Assembly (NCBI GenBank): GCA_025964625.1
Contig: JAOPYL010000361.1
Location: 1-63,973, forward strand
Reading direction: 5' to 3'
DNA from: Actinoallomurus sp.
Lineage (GTDB): Bacteria > Actinomycetota > Actinomycetes > Streptosporangiales > Streptosporangiaceae
Length of the DNA: 63,973 bases
The position numbers and the translations under genes were made by a program. Positions 18,462-24,537 of the stretch are shown here, one piece after another. The notes under the pieces are model-generated. The model was not told where the DNA came from, did not search any database, and worked only from the letters and a program-made list of their open reading frames with translations. How positions within the stretch are numbered: position 1 is the stretch's first letter; every line of letters starts with the position of its first letter.

Positions 18462-18475
18462 TGCAATCGTTTGCA
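18462..18475. promoter_or_regulatory. LacI-family operator upstream of the hexuronate operon
   Basis: The sequence TGCAATCGTTTGCA is an inverted repeat TGCAA-N-CG-N-TTGCA with a central CpG, the classic architecture of LacI-family operators. It lies 35 bp upstream of the lacI-type start, in the only non-coding gap that precedes the nine-gene operon, so binding would block transcription of the regulator gene and the whole operon. Confidence 0.75.
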
Positions 18476-18517
18476 AAGCCGGTCAATGTGGCCTCTCGGC
18501 CACAACCCCGTCACCCG

Positions 18518-19108
18518 TCAGCCGCCGACGAGCAGTGCCCGGGTGTTGTCCCAGCCCTCGAGCCCCAGGTCGAGGCGGGAAAGGTCACCGTGGGTGCGCA
18601 GCCGGTGCCAGCCCGGCCCGGAGCGTACGGCTCCGGCGCTTCCGGCGGCGGCCCGCAGGCGGCTCGGCGCGTCCGGAGTGTCAAGGTCGATGCCGGTCAG
18701 CCACGGCGGCGCCGGCAGCCGCGCGGCCAGCGCGACGAGCCCGCCTCCCTGGGCCGGGCAGACGGCGACCTCCCCGCCGCCCAAGGCGCGGAAGAGCTTG
18801 CCGATGAGCAGGGGCGGCAGGTCGGGCGCGTCGTGGGCGACGACCACCGCCTGATCGGCGCCGAGGTCGTGCAGCGCTCCGAGCAGCGCGTCCAGCCCGG
18901 TCGTCCGCAGCACCGGCGTGCCCGGCCAGGTAATGGCCGCGGCATCGGGGTCCGCCGCGGTCAGGGCCAGCACCGGCGTGACGAACTCCAGCCCGGCCAC
19001 CACCTCGTAAGTGTCCTCGAGCAGCGCGAGCCGGAACTCTTCGGGATCGGTGCCGGGAGGGCTCACGACCCCGTGCCGGGCGAGCACCGCGGCGAACCGG
19101 GTCGTCAC
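18518..19108 (-). CDS. DUF2064-like GT-A fold protein
   Basis: A 196-residue protein resembling the DUF2064 group of nucleotide-diphospho-sugar transferase-like (GT-A fold) proteins. The stretch VVVAHDAPDLPP followed later by GGGLVALAA parallels the family pattern of an acidic sugar-nucleotide site and a glycine-rich block. The start is GTG at 19108, overlapping the stop of the upstream metallopeptidase gene (GTGA), so the two are coupled. The usual metal-binding DxD is reduced to HDAPD. The function is unknown. An alternative is a MobA/CofC-type nucleotidyltransferase. Confidence 0.55.
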   Translation of the reverse strand: MTTRFAAVLARHGVVSPPGTDPEEFRLALLEDTYEVVAGLEFVTPVLALTAADPDAAAITWPGTPVLRTTGLDALLGALHDLGADQAVVVAHDAPDLPPLLIGKLFRALGGGEVAVCPAQGGGLVALAARLPAPPWLTGIDLDTPDAPSRLRAAAGSAGAVRSGPGWHRLRTHGDLSRLDLGLEGWDNTRALLVGG

Positions 19109-19635
19109 GTGACGGCCTCTCCGTCGGTCAGGGGCAGCCGGGCGGTGGCTGCCACACCTTCGAGGTAGCCGCGGGCGCGTTCGGTCTTGGAATACCGGTT
19201 GACCAACTCCCAGAACGACGGCCCGTGGCCGGGCACGAGCAGGTGGGTCAGCTCGTGCAGCAGTACGTAGTCGACGACCCAGCCGGGCATGCCGCGCAAC
19301 TGGGCCGACAGCCGGATAGTGCCGTCGTCGGGCGTGCACGAGCCCCAGCGGCTGCGCTGGTTGCTCACCCAGCGGACGCTCGCGGGCACGGCCCTCCCGT
19401 CGAGATACCGCGCCGAAAGCTCGCGGGCCCGGTCTGCCAGTGCGGCGTCGCTGGGGCGCCTGCGGCGCTCACGCTCGGCGAGCCGCTCGAGCACGGTGGC
19501 GATCCACTCCTGCTCTTCCGTGACGCTCAATCCGGCCGGCACCATCACGACCGTCTTGTCGCCGTCACGGCGCGCGGTGATGGTACGGCGGCGTCGCGCA
19601 CTGCGACGGACCTCTATCTCGCCTGTGGGGGGCAC
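19105..19635 (-). CDS. YgjP-like (DUF45/M48) metallopeptidase
   Basis: A 176-residue protein with the zinc motif HELTH inside DYVLLHELTHLLVPGHGPSFWELV, which is diagnostic for the YgjP-like metallopeptidase group. The upstream block SNQRSRWGSCTPDDGTIRLS is also characteristic. The N terminus is very basic. It is smaller than most YgjP proteins (about 230 residues), as is common in actinobacteria. It is translationally coupled to the DUF2064-like gene. Cellular substrates are unknown. Confidence 0.87.
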   Translation of the reverse strand: MPPTGEIEVRRSARRRRTITARRDGDKTVVMVPAGLSVTEEQEWIATVLERLAERERRRRPSDAALADRARELSARYLDGRAVPASVRWVSNQRSRWGSCTPDDGTIRLSAQLRGMPGWVVDYVLLHELTHLLVPGHGPSFWELVNRYSKTERARGYLEGVAATARLPLTDGEAVT

Positions 19636-20024
19636 CGTAGCACCGTACCGAAAACTTTGTTTTCTCCACAGGGGGTGGATCGCGTCCGTGCAGGTAGAAC
19701 TGGTGTAATTGATTCATCCCCAGGGCTGTCCACATGGTTGTGCGCAGGCTGTCCACAGCGAAGTCCCGCCCCGTCCCCAGGGGGTCCCCAACTCCGTCCA
19801 CAGGTGTCGTTTGATCGGGACGGTTCCGGACGCCCTGGTCATCGACGTGAGAAAGCGCACACTTACTATGCGTCCAGGTCACCTATGCTTACGTCGGCAA
19901 GCAGTAGACATCTGACGCAGATCGGTATAGATCGAGTGACGCTTCTCCCTGAGAATGGGGTCGTGAGCGGAGCGAACCGGCAAGCACAGCAGCCTGGCGG
20001 ATGTGCGAGCAAGCAGGTAAACGA
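19636..20024. other. 389-bp divergent intergenic region with a TCCACA cluster
   Basis: This gap separates the divergent metallopeptidase and ABC1-kinase genes. It holds four direct TCCACA motifs close to the high-GC DnaA-box consensus (listed separately). It also has a small inverted repeat, GAAAAC-TTTG-TTTTC, near 19660-19675. A candidate -10 element, TATAGAT, lies at 19926-19932 and a TAGACA lies 15 bp before it, plausible for the ABC1-kinase gene although the spacing is short. No convincing reading frame was seen. Confidence 0.5.
19672..19802 (+). promoter_or_regulatory. Cluster of four DnaA-box-like motifs
   Basis: Four nonamers in the same orientation are TTCTCCACA (19672-19680), CTGTCCACA (19726-19734), CTGTCCACA (19749-19757) and CCGTCCACA (19794-19802). 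The DnaA-box consensus in high-GC actinobacteria is close to TTGTCCACA, so two of the sites differ at one position. Whether DnaA binds here is unknown. No dnaA, dnaN or other origin gene is nearby, so a chromosomal origin is unlikely. Confidence 0.4.
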
Positions 20025-21368
20025 ATGAGCGATCTCCCCCGCCGTGCTGTGACACGGACCGCGAAGCTGGCATCCCTCCCCATCGGCTTCGCCGGGCGTA
20101 CGGCTCTCGGCGTCGGCAAGCGCACCTTCGGCAGGTCCGCCGAAATGGTGGCGATCGAGATCCAGCAGCGCACCGCCGACCAGCTGTTCAAGGTGCTCGG
20201 TGAGCTCAAGGGCGGAGCGATGAAGGTCGGCCAGATGCTGTCGATCTTCGAGGCCGCACTGCCCCCGGAGGTCGCCGGCCCCTACCGCACCACGCTGACC
20301 AGGCTCCAGGAGGCGGCGCCGCCGCTGCCGGCCAGGACGGTGCACAAGGTCCTCACGGAAGGGCTCGGTGAGGACTGGCGGGAGATGTTCGCCGAGTTCG
20401 ACGACCGGCCCGCCGCGGCCGCCTCCATCGGCCAGGTGCACAAGGCCGTCTGGCACGACGGCCGAACCGTCGCCGTCAAGGTGCAGTATCCGGGCGCCGG
20501 CCGGGCTCTGCTCAGCGACTTCAACCAGCTCGCCCGGCTGGGCAGACTGTTCGCCGTCCTGATGCCCGGGCTCGACATGAAGTCGGTGCTGGCCGAACTC
20601 AGGGAACGCGTCGCGGAGGAGCTCGACTACACCGTCGAGGCCGAGTCGCAGCATGCCTTCGCGGCCGCGTACGCCGACGACCCGGACATCTATATTCCGG
20701 ACATCGTCGCCCAGTCCGGTCAGGTGCTCGTCACCGAATGGATGGACGGCACCCCGCTGTCGGCGATCATCACCGAGGGTACGCGGGAGCAGCGCGACCA
20801 TGCCGGCCTCCTGTACTGCCGGTTCCTGTTCTCCGGCCCGGCGCGCTGTGGCCTGCTGCACGCCGACCCGCATCCCGGCAACTACCGGCTGCTCGACGAC
20901 GGCCGCCTCGGAGTCCTCGACTTCGGCGCCGTCGACCGGCTGCCCGGCGGCTTCCACCGGCGGATCGGTGTGCTCATGCGCATCGGCACACTTCTCGACA
21001 TCGACCAGATCGAGGAGGCGCTCCGCGAGGAGGACTTCATCCGCGACGGCGTCGACGTCGACCCCGAGTCGCTGCACGCCTTCATCGCCCCGATCGCCCG
21101 GCCACTGATCGAGGACACCTTCAAGTTCAGCCGCGAATGGCTCCGCCAGGAGGCCGCGCGCGTCACCGACCTGCGACCGACGAACGTCGTGCGCCAGCTC
21201 AACCTGCCGCCGTCATACGTGCTGATCCACCGCGTGGTGGCCGCGGGCACCGGCGTGCTGTGCCAGCTCGAGGCGGAGGGACCGTTCCGGGCCGAGGCGC
21301 TGCGCTGGGTGCCGGGCTTCGCCGACGACGACCCCCCCGGCGAGGAAGACGAAGAACTCGCCTCCTGA
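20025..21368 (+). CDS. ABC1/AarF (UbiB) family atypical kinase
   Basis: A 447-residue member of the ABC1/ADCK/UbiB atypical kinase-like family, the equivalent of mycobacterial Rv3197. Family hallmarks are the KxGQ-type motif (GAMKVGQMLS), the alanine-rich loop with AAAASIGQVHKA, the nucleotide lysine in VAVKVQYPG, the catalytic-loop equivalent LLHADPHPGNY and the metal motif VLDFGAVD. Members act as ATPases or kinases in lipid and quinone homeostasis. In mycobacteria the homologue lies next to whiB7 and is linked to drug tolerance. The ATG at 20025 was chosen over an in-frame codon eight residues earlier. It converges on the small zinc-protein gene. Confidence 0.92.
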   Translation: MSDLPRRAVTRTAKLASLPIGFAGRTALGVGKRTFGRSAEMVAIEIQQRTADQLFKVLGELKGGAMKVGQMLSIFEAALPPEVAGPYRTTLTRLQEAAPPLPARTVHKVLTEGLGEDWREMFAEFDDRPAAAASIGQVHKAVWHDGRTVAVKVQYPGAGRALLSDFNQLARLGRLFAVLMPGLDMKSVLAELRERVAEELDYTVEAESQHAFAAAYADDPDIYIPDIVAQSGQVLVTEWMDGTPLSAIITEGTREQRDHAGLLYCRFLFSGPARCGLLHADPHPGNYRLLDDGRLGVLDFGAVDRLPGGFHRRIGVLMRIGTLLDIDQIEEALREEDFIRDGVDVDPESLHAFIAPIARPLIEDTFKFSREWLRQEAARVTDLRPTNVVRQLNLPPSYVLIHRVVAAGTGVLCQLEAEGPFRAEALRWVPGFADDDPPGEEDEELAS

Positions 21369-21373
21369 ACGCC

Positions 21374-21404
21374 GACCGGCCTCCCGCGCCGGGCCGGGAG
21401 GTCG
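21374..21404. terminator. Hairpin between convergent genes
   Basis: CCTCCCG (21380-21386) pairs with CGGGAGG (21395-21401) around a GC-rich loop, flanked by further partial pairing (GACCGG...). It sits exactly between the stop of the ABC1-kinase gene and the stop of the convergent 50-residue gene and could end transcription from both sides. There is no T-tract, as is common in high-GC actinobacteria. Confidence 0.45.
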
Positions 21405-21557
21405 TTACCAGTCGGCCAGGTCCAGTCGGCCCTCGATCGAACGGATGTTGTCCCGGCTGCATCGATCGCACAGGTGATGCGTGCCCCGCGCGGTCACATC
21501 GGTCGTCCAGCCGAGCGGTGTCTCCGCGGTGGCTCCACATGACGCACAGCTGACCAT
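21405..21557 (-). CDS. 50-residue double-CxxC (zinc-ribbon-like) protein
   Basis: A 50-residue frame that starts MVSCASCGATAETPLGW and ends in a short acidic tail (DLADW). It has two cysteine pairs, C4-x2-C7 and C30-x2-C33, spaced like a zinc ribbon, with HHL just before the second pair. The ATG at 21557 is preceded by GAGGGGG. Codon use fits a coding region. The gene converges with the ABC1-kinase gene. I do not know a function; similar tiny CxxC proteins are common in actinomycetes and may bind zinc or nucleic acid. Confidence 0.75.
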   Translation of the reverse strand: MVSCASCGATAETPLGWTTDVTARGTHHLCDRCSRDNIRSIEGRLDLADW

Positions 21558-21759
21558 CCCCGACGCCCCCTCTATACGGTCTCACCACAGCATCACCGAT
21601 TCGCGGCGCGAGCGGAAGCGAGTCGCCACCTTTCGGCGAGCCGGGACCGAGGTCTTGACGAGCCACGACCGAAATCTTGACGGACGAGCACCACCCCCGG
21701 ATCGCCGAGGGCCTCCGGCCGTCGTGCCGGGGGCCCGTTCTCATCTCTCGAAGGCGCTG

Positions 21760-21969
21760 TCAGCCCATGGTCAGGAGGCGGCGGATTCGGACGGCGGTCA
21801 CCTCGGCGTCGCGCCGGGCCCGGCGCGGGGCGCGGGCCTGGGCGACGCCGCGACGACGCGACGCGTCGCTTCCGGCCTCGCGTATTCGTCCCTGGGACAG
21901 TTCAATGCTGAGCAAGCTCATCTGCTGGTCTCTCTCGATGTGCACGGGGAAGGCCGGACGCAGGATCAT
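21760..21969 (-). CDS. Small basic protein coupled to whiB7
   Basis: A 69-residue, very Arg-rich frame whose ATG overlaps the whiB7 stop (ATGA), suggesting translational coupling. The middle reads MSLLSIELSQGRIREA, a type of short helical start followed by an Arg/Ala-rich segment that I have seen in small actinobacterial proteins. An internal ATG at 21921, with GAGAGA upstream, is an alternative start giving 53 residues. There is no recognisable domain. It could be a chance frame in GC-rich DNA. The overlap, start context and helical composition make it moderately likely to be real. Confidence 0.5.
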   Translation of the reverse strand: MILRPAFPVHIERDQQMSLLSIELSQGRIREAGSDASRRRGVAQARAPRRARRDAEVTAVRIRRLLTMG

Positions 21970-22235
21970 GCCGCCACCTCGGCGTTCTTACGCGGACGCC
22001 CTCGCGGCCGCTTCCGGGGGACGACGACGCCACGGATGAACAGCTCCCCGCCCCAGACGCCCCAGGGCTCCCGGCGCTCGAGAGCACCGGCGAGGCACGC
22101 GCGCCGGATCGGGCACTCGGCGCACAGCGCCTTGGCCAGCTCCACGTCCTGTGGCGACTCGGCGAAGAACAGTTCTGGGTCGTTCCGGCAGGAAAGATCA
22201 AGGTTCTCGCTGATCGCGGTGAGCGCGAGGCCCAA
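21966..22235 (-). CDS. whiB7: WhiB7-type transcriptional regulator (WblC)
   Basis: An 89-residue WhiB protein with four iron-sulfur cysteines (Cys16, Cys38, Cys41, Cys47; CAECPIRRAC core), the G[VI]WGG turn as EPWGVWGGE, and a C-terminal AT-hook, RGRPRK. The AT-hook distinguishes WhiB7 from other WhiB proteins. WhiB7 binds the primary sigma factor and A-rich DNA upstream of -35 elements and activates intrinsic antibiotic-resistance genes. The TTG start at 22235 was chosen because AGAGAGGGG lies about 8 nt upstream. The GTG at 22244 abuts that site, and the frame is open to 22295. A WhiB7-like promoter, upstream reading frames and a terminator precede it. The ABC1-kinase gene lies nearby, as in mycobacteria. 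Confidence 0.92.
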   Translation of the reverse strand: MGLALTAISENLDLSCRNDPELFFAESPQDVELAKALCAECPIRRACLAGALERREPWGVWGGELFIRGVVVPRKRPRGRPRKNAEVAA

Positions 22236-22290
22236 GGTCTCCACCCCTCTCTTGATGTGGTCTCGTTGGCTCTGTCGGTGATTTTGGCCA

Positions 22291-22330
22291 AACAAAAAGG
22301 CCGCGGTTCCCGGGTCGGGATCCGCGGCCT
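22291..22330 (-). terminator. Intrinsic attenuator upstream of whiB7
   Basis: On the minus strand a 9-bp stem AGGCCGCGG/CCGCGGCCT (22322-22330 with 22298-22306) continues past one mismatch into 4 bp, TCCC/GGGA, with a 5-nt loop. The stem is followed directly by TTTTTGTTT. This is a textbook Rho-independent terminator. It ends about 55 nt before the whiB7 start, so it would abort leader transcripts unless antitermination occurs. Confidence 0.88.
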
Positions 22331-22348
22331 AGAGGCTGCTCGGAGAGG

Positions 22349-22396
22349 TCACTCCGGCGGTCTCCAGGGGTGCGGACCCAACGCAGCGCGCTTCAT
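22349..22396 (-). CDS. Candidate leader peptide (uORF) of whiB7
   Basis: A 15-codon frame encoding MKRAALGPHPWRPPE. The ATG at 22396 is preceded by AAGGG, and the stop lies 18 nt before the terminator stem. The frame is open upstream to a GTG at 22627 (92 codons) with ATG codons at 22438 and 22615, so the actual start is uncertain. A ribosome stalled near this Pro- and Arg-rich end would cover the terminator approach. This follows the known principle of whiB7 leader frames; the peptide itself is not one I recognise. Confidence 0.5.
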   Translation of the reverse strand: MKRAALGPHPWRPPE

Positions 22397-22692
22397 GGCG
22401 CCCTTGACCTGGGCATTCGTCTGGGTAGCCGAGAACATGGCGCAGACATGCTGCTCCACTCGCACATCGGCACCGCCAGGCCGCACGCGCCCGGATTCGA
22501 GGGACGCGTAGCGGACGGGCTCGACGCTCGACGGGGAGGCGAGAGTCGTGGCGATGCCCCGCGGGGACAGCACGGTCGGACGCGGGCAGGCGGCGGCCTG
22601 GATCATCGAACCCATCTGGTCACTCACAGGACTGCCACCGCCTCTCTCGTTCGGAAGGCCCCTCAGACGGAGCCGTTCATGTGCTCGCGAGA

Positions 22693-22730
22693 AGCGTACG
22701 ATCGCTTCCCGGATGCGGGCAACGCATTTT
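22693..22730 (-). promoter_or_regulatory. whiB7 promoter with WhiB7-type A-rich box
   Basis: On the minus strand AAAATGCGTTGCCC (22717-22730) joins an A-rich tetrad to a -35 element, TTGCCC. An 18-bp spacer and the -10 element TACGCT (TAnnnT type; 22693-22698) follow. WhiB7-dependent promoters in mycobacteria and Streptomyces have an A/T-rich block a few bases upstream of a TTG -35, contacted by the AT-hook. This therefore fits positive autoregulation of whiB7. It lies just past the stop of the SpoU methyltransferase gene. Confidence 0.7.
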
Positions 22731-22744
22731 CCACCTGCGACTTC

Positions 22745-23572
22745 TTATTTTTTTTCGCGCTGCCTCGCGGCCTCGTACAGAAGCACCGTCGCGGCGGAGG
22801 CCGCGTTGAGCGAACTCGCCGCTCCGCCGATCGGGATGCGCACCACGTCGTCGCAGGCCGCGAGCCAGGCGGCGCTCATGCCACGGGTCTCGTTCCCGAT
22901 GACGATGAGGGCCGGGCCCCGCAGGTCGTGGTCGCCGACGTCGACGGTTCCGGTCTCATCGGTTCCGATGATCCGGACGTCCGCGGCGCGCGCCCATTCG
23001 ATGACGGGGCCGGGCGCGGGCGCACGCACGACCGGAACGGCGAACAGCGATCCCGTGCTGGCGCGTACCGCCTTGGGGTCGTAGACGTCGGCGGCATGCC
23101 CCGTCACGATCACGCCGGCGGCACCGAACGCGTCGGCGGAGCGCACGACCGCGCCGATGTTGCCGGGGTCCGTGGGCCGGTCGAAGACGACGACGGGCCC
23201 GTCGAGCGTGATGCGGGAGAGGTCGTCAGGGGCGAGCGCCGCCACCGCCACGAGCTCCGCGTCGTCCTTGCCGGCGAGTTCGGCCAGGAGTTCCGGGGCC
23301 ATCTCGACTCTTTCGGCGCGCGTCTCCCGCAGCAGGTCCTCCGCCCAGGACGACAGCCGCTGCCCGGAGGCGTACAGCAGGGAACGGATCGGCCAGGAGT
23401 ACTCGACGGCGAGGGTGATGGGCCGGACGCCGTGGACCAGGAACTCTCCCGACCGGAGCCGCTTCGTGCGGTTGGTGAGGAGCGCCTCCCACTGCTGGAA
23501 GCGGGCGTTGCGCGTGGTGACGCGCACCGCTCTCCGGCGCGCGCCCGCGGTCGTGTCCTCCCGCTCGCTCAC
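22745..23572 (-). CDS. SpoU/TrmH family RNA 2'-O-methyltransferase
   Basis: A 275-residue SPOUT methyltransferase. The N-terminal substrate-binding part includes RLRSGEFLVHGVRPI, like the L30e-type domain of TsnR/RlmB proteins. The C-terminal knot carries the three SpoU motifs: FDRPTDPGNIGAVVRSADAFG, IVIGNETRGMS and VRIPIGGAASSLNAASAATV. It should transfer a methyl group from SAM to a ribose 2'-OH in rRNA or tRNA; the target base is not deducible. The GTG at 23572 overlaps the tesB stop, so it belongs to the uvrD2-tesB-spoU operon. Its 3' end is AT-rich because it abuts the whiB7 promoter. Confidence 0.9.
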   Translation of the reverse strand: MSEREDTTAGARRRAVRVTTRNARFQQWEALLTNRTKRLRSGEFLVHGVRPITLAVEYSWPIRSLLYASGQRLSSWAEDLLRETRAERVEMAPELLAELAGKDDAELVAVAALAPDDLSRITLDGPVVVFDRPTDPGNIGAVVRSADAFGAAGVIVTGHAADVYDPKAVRASTGSLFAVPVVRAPAPGPVIEWARAADVRIIGTDETGTVDVGDHDLRGPALIVIGNETRGMSAAWLAACDDVVRIPIGGAASSLNAASAATVLLYEAARQREKK

Positions 23573-24501
23573 TCCGCGGAGGACTCGTCCTGCCGGGGAC
23601 GCTCGGAGGCGGCGTCCGCGGCGTCCGCGGCGCCCTCGCCCGGCGGCCGGCCGCTCCGCACCAGCCCCTCCTGCACGACCGACACGACCAGCTCGCCCTC
23701 CTGGGTGAACACCTGGCCGCGCGCCAGGCCGCGCGCGCCGGACGCGTTGGGCGTGTCCTGCGCGTACAGCAGCCAGCGGTCGGCGCGGAACGGCCGGTGG
23801 AACCACATCGCGTGGTCCAGGCTGGCCCCCATCGTCTTCTTGTCGCCCCACGCGAGGCCGTGGTTGAGCAGCACCGTGTCCAGCAGTGTCATGTCAGAGG
23901 CGTATGTCATCAGGCACACGTGCAGCAGCGGGTCGTCGGGCAGTTCACCGTCGACGCGCAGCCAGACCTTCGACTCGGGGCCGATCAGCGACGGGTCGCG
24001 GGCCGCCTCCCAGGTGAGCGGCGTGATGTGCCGCAGGTCGACGGGGCGCTTGCGGTAGAACTCATTGTCCAGCCGGCCGAACAGCTTCTCCAGGCGCTCC
24101 GGGAAGGTCGGCAGCCCTTCCGGGCCGGGTACGGCGGGCATCGGCGTCTGGTGCGCCGGCCCGTCCTCCACCACCTGGAACGACGCCGACAGCGTGAAGA
24201 TCACTTTGCCGTGCTGGATGGCCGAGACCCGGCGTGTGGTGAACGACCTGCCGTCGCGGACCCGGTCGACCGTGTAGACGAGCGGCACGCTCGGGTCGCC
24301 GGGCCGGATGAAGTAGGCGTGCAACGAGTGGACGTGCCGGTCCGCGGGCACGGTGCGGCCGGCGGCGACGAGGGCCTGCCCGGCCACCTGGCCGCCGAAG
24401 ACTCTCTGCTGGCGTTCTTCGGGGCTGCGCCCGCGGAAGATGTTCACCTCGATCTGCTCGAGGTCCAGTAGATCGAGCAGCTCCTTCAACGCGGCGTTCA
24501 T
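23569..24501 (-). CDS. tesB: Acyl-CoA thioesterase II (TesB)
   Basis: A 310-residue double-hotdog thioesterase that hydrolyses medium- and long-chain acyl-CoA to free fatty acid and CoA. The N-terminal hotdog includes RVFGGQVAGQALVAAGRTV and the C-terminal one includes YASDMTLLDTVLLNHG and GLARGQVFTQEGELVVSV. The catalytic Asp (ASDMTLLDT), Thr/Ser and Gln (GQVF) of TesB enzymes are in place. The C terminus carries an Ala/Asp-rich tail made of short GCGTCC-type repeats. The ATG start gives the usual length. It lies 36 bp downstream of uvrD2 and overlaps the SpoU gene. Confidence 0.93.
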   Translation of the reverse strand: MNAALKELLDLLDLEQIEVNIFRGRSPEERQQRVFGGQVAGQALVAAGRTVPADRHVHSLHAYFIRPGDPSVPLVYTVDRVRDGRSFTTRRVSAIQHGKVIFTLSASFQVVEDGPAHQTPMPAVPGPEGLPTFPERLEKLFGRLDNEFYRKRPVDLRHITPLTWEAARDPSLIGPESKVWLRVDGELPDDPLLHVCLMTYASDMTLLDTVLLNHGLAWGDKKTMGASLDHAMWFHRPFRADRWLLYAQDTPNASGARGLARGQVFTQEGELVVSVVQEGLVRSGRPPGEGAADAADAASERPRQDESSAE

Positions 24502-24537
24502 GTCTCGTTCCTACTCCTGCACCGGGTCTGTGCCATG

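Larger units (their letters stand above)
22236..22744 (-). ncRNA. whiB7 5' leader (regulatory region)
   Basis: This stretch of about 500 bp holds no housekeeping gene. Read on the minus strand it contains, in order, a promoter with an A-rich box, a leader with open frames that end 19 nt before a strong intrinsic terminator, and a short spacer to the whiB7 ribosome site. This is the layout of whiB7/wblC leaders that are controlled by transcription attenuation through translation of an upstream frame. That mechanism is known for the family; here it is inferred from the layout. Confidence 0.7.

Noticed and set aside
19636-20024. Replication origin, because of the DnaA-box-like motifs.
   Set aside because: No dnaA, dnaN, recF or rpmH is nearby and there is no AT-rich unwinding region; only a regulatory or titration role is kept as a possibility.
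23600-23640. Short tandem GCGTCC-type repeats.
   Set aside because: They encode the Ala/Asp tail of TesB and are too short and few to be a separate repeat element.
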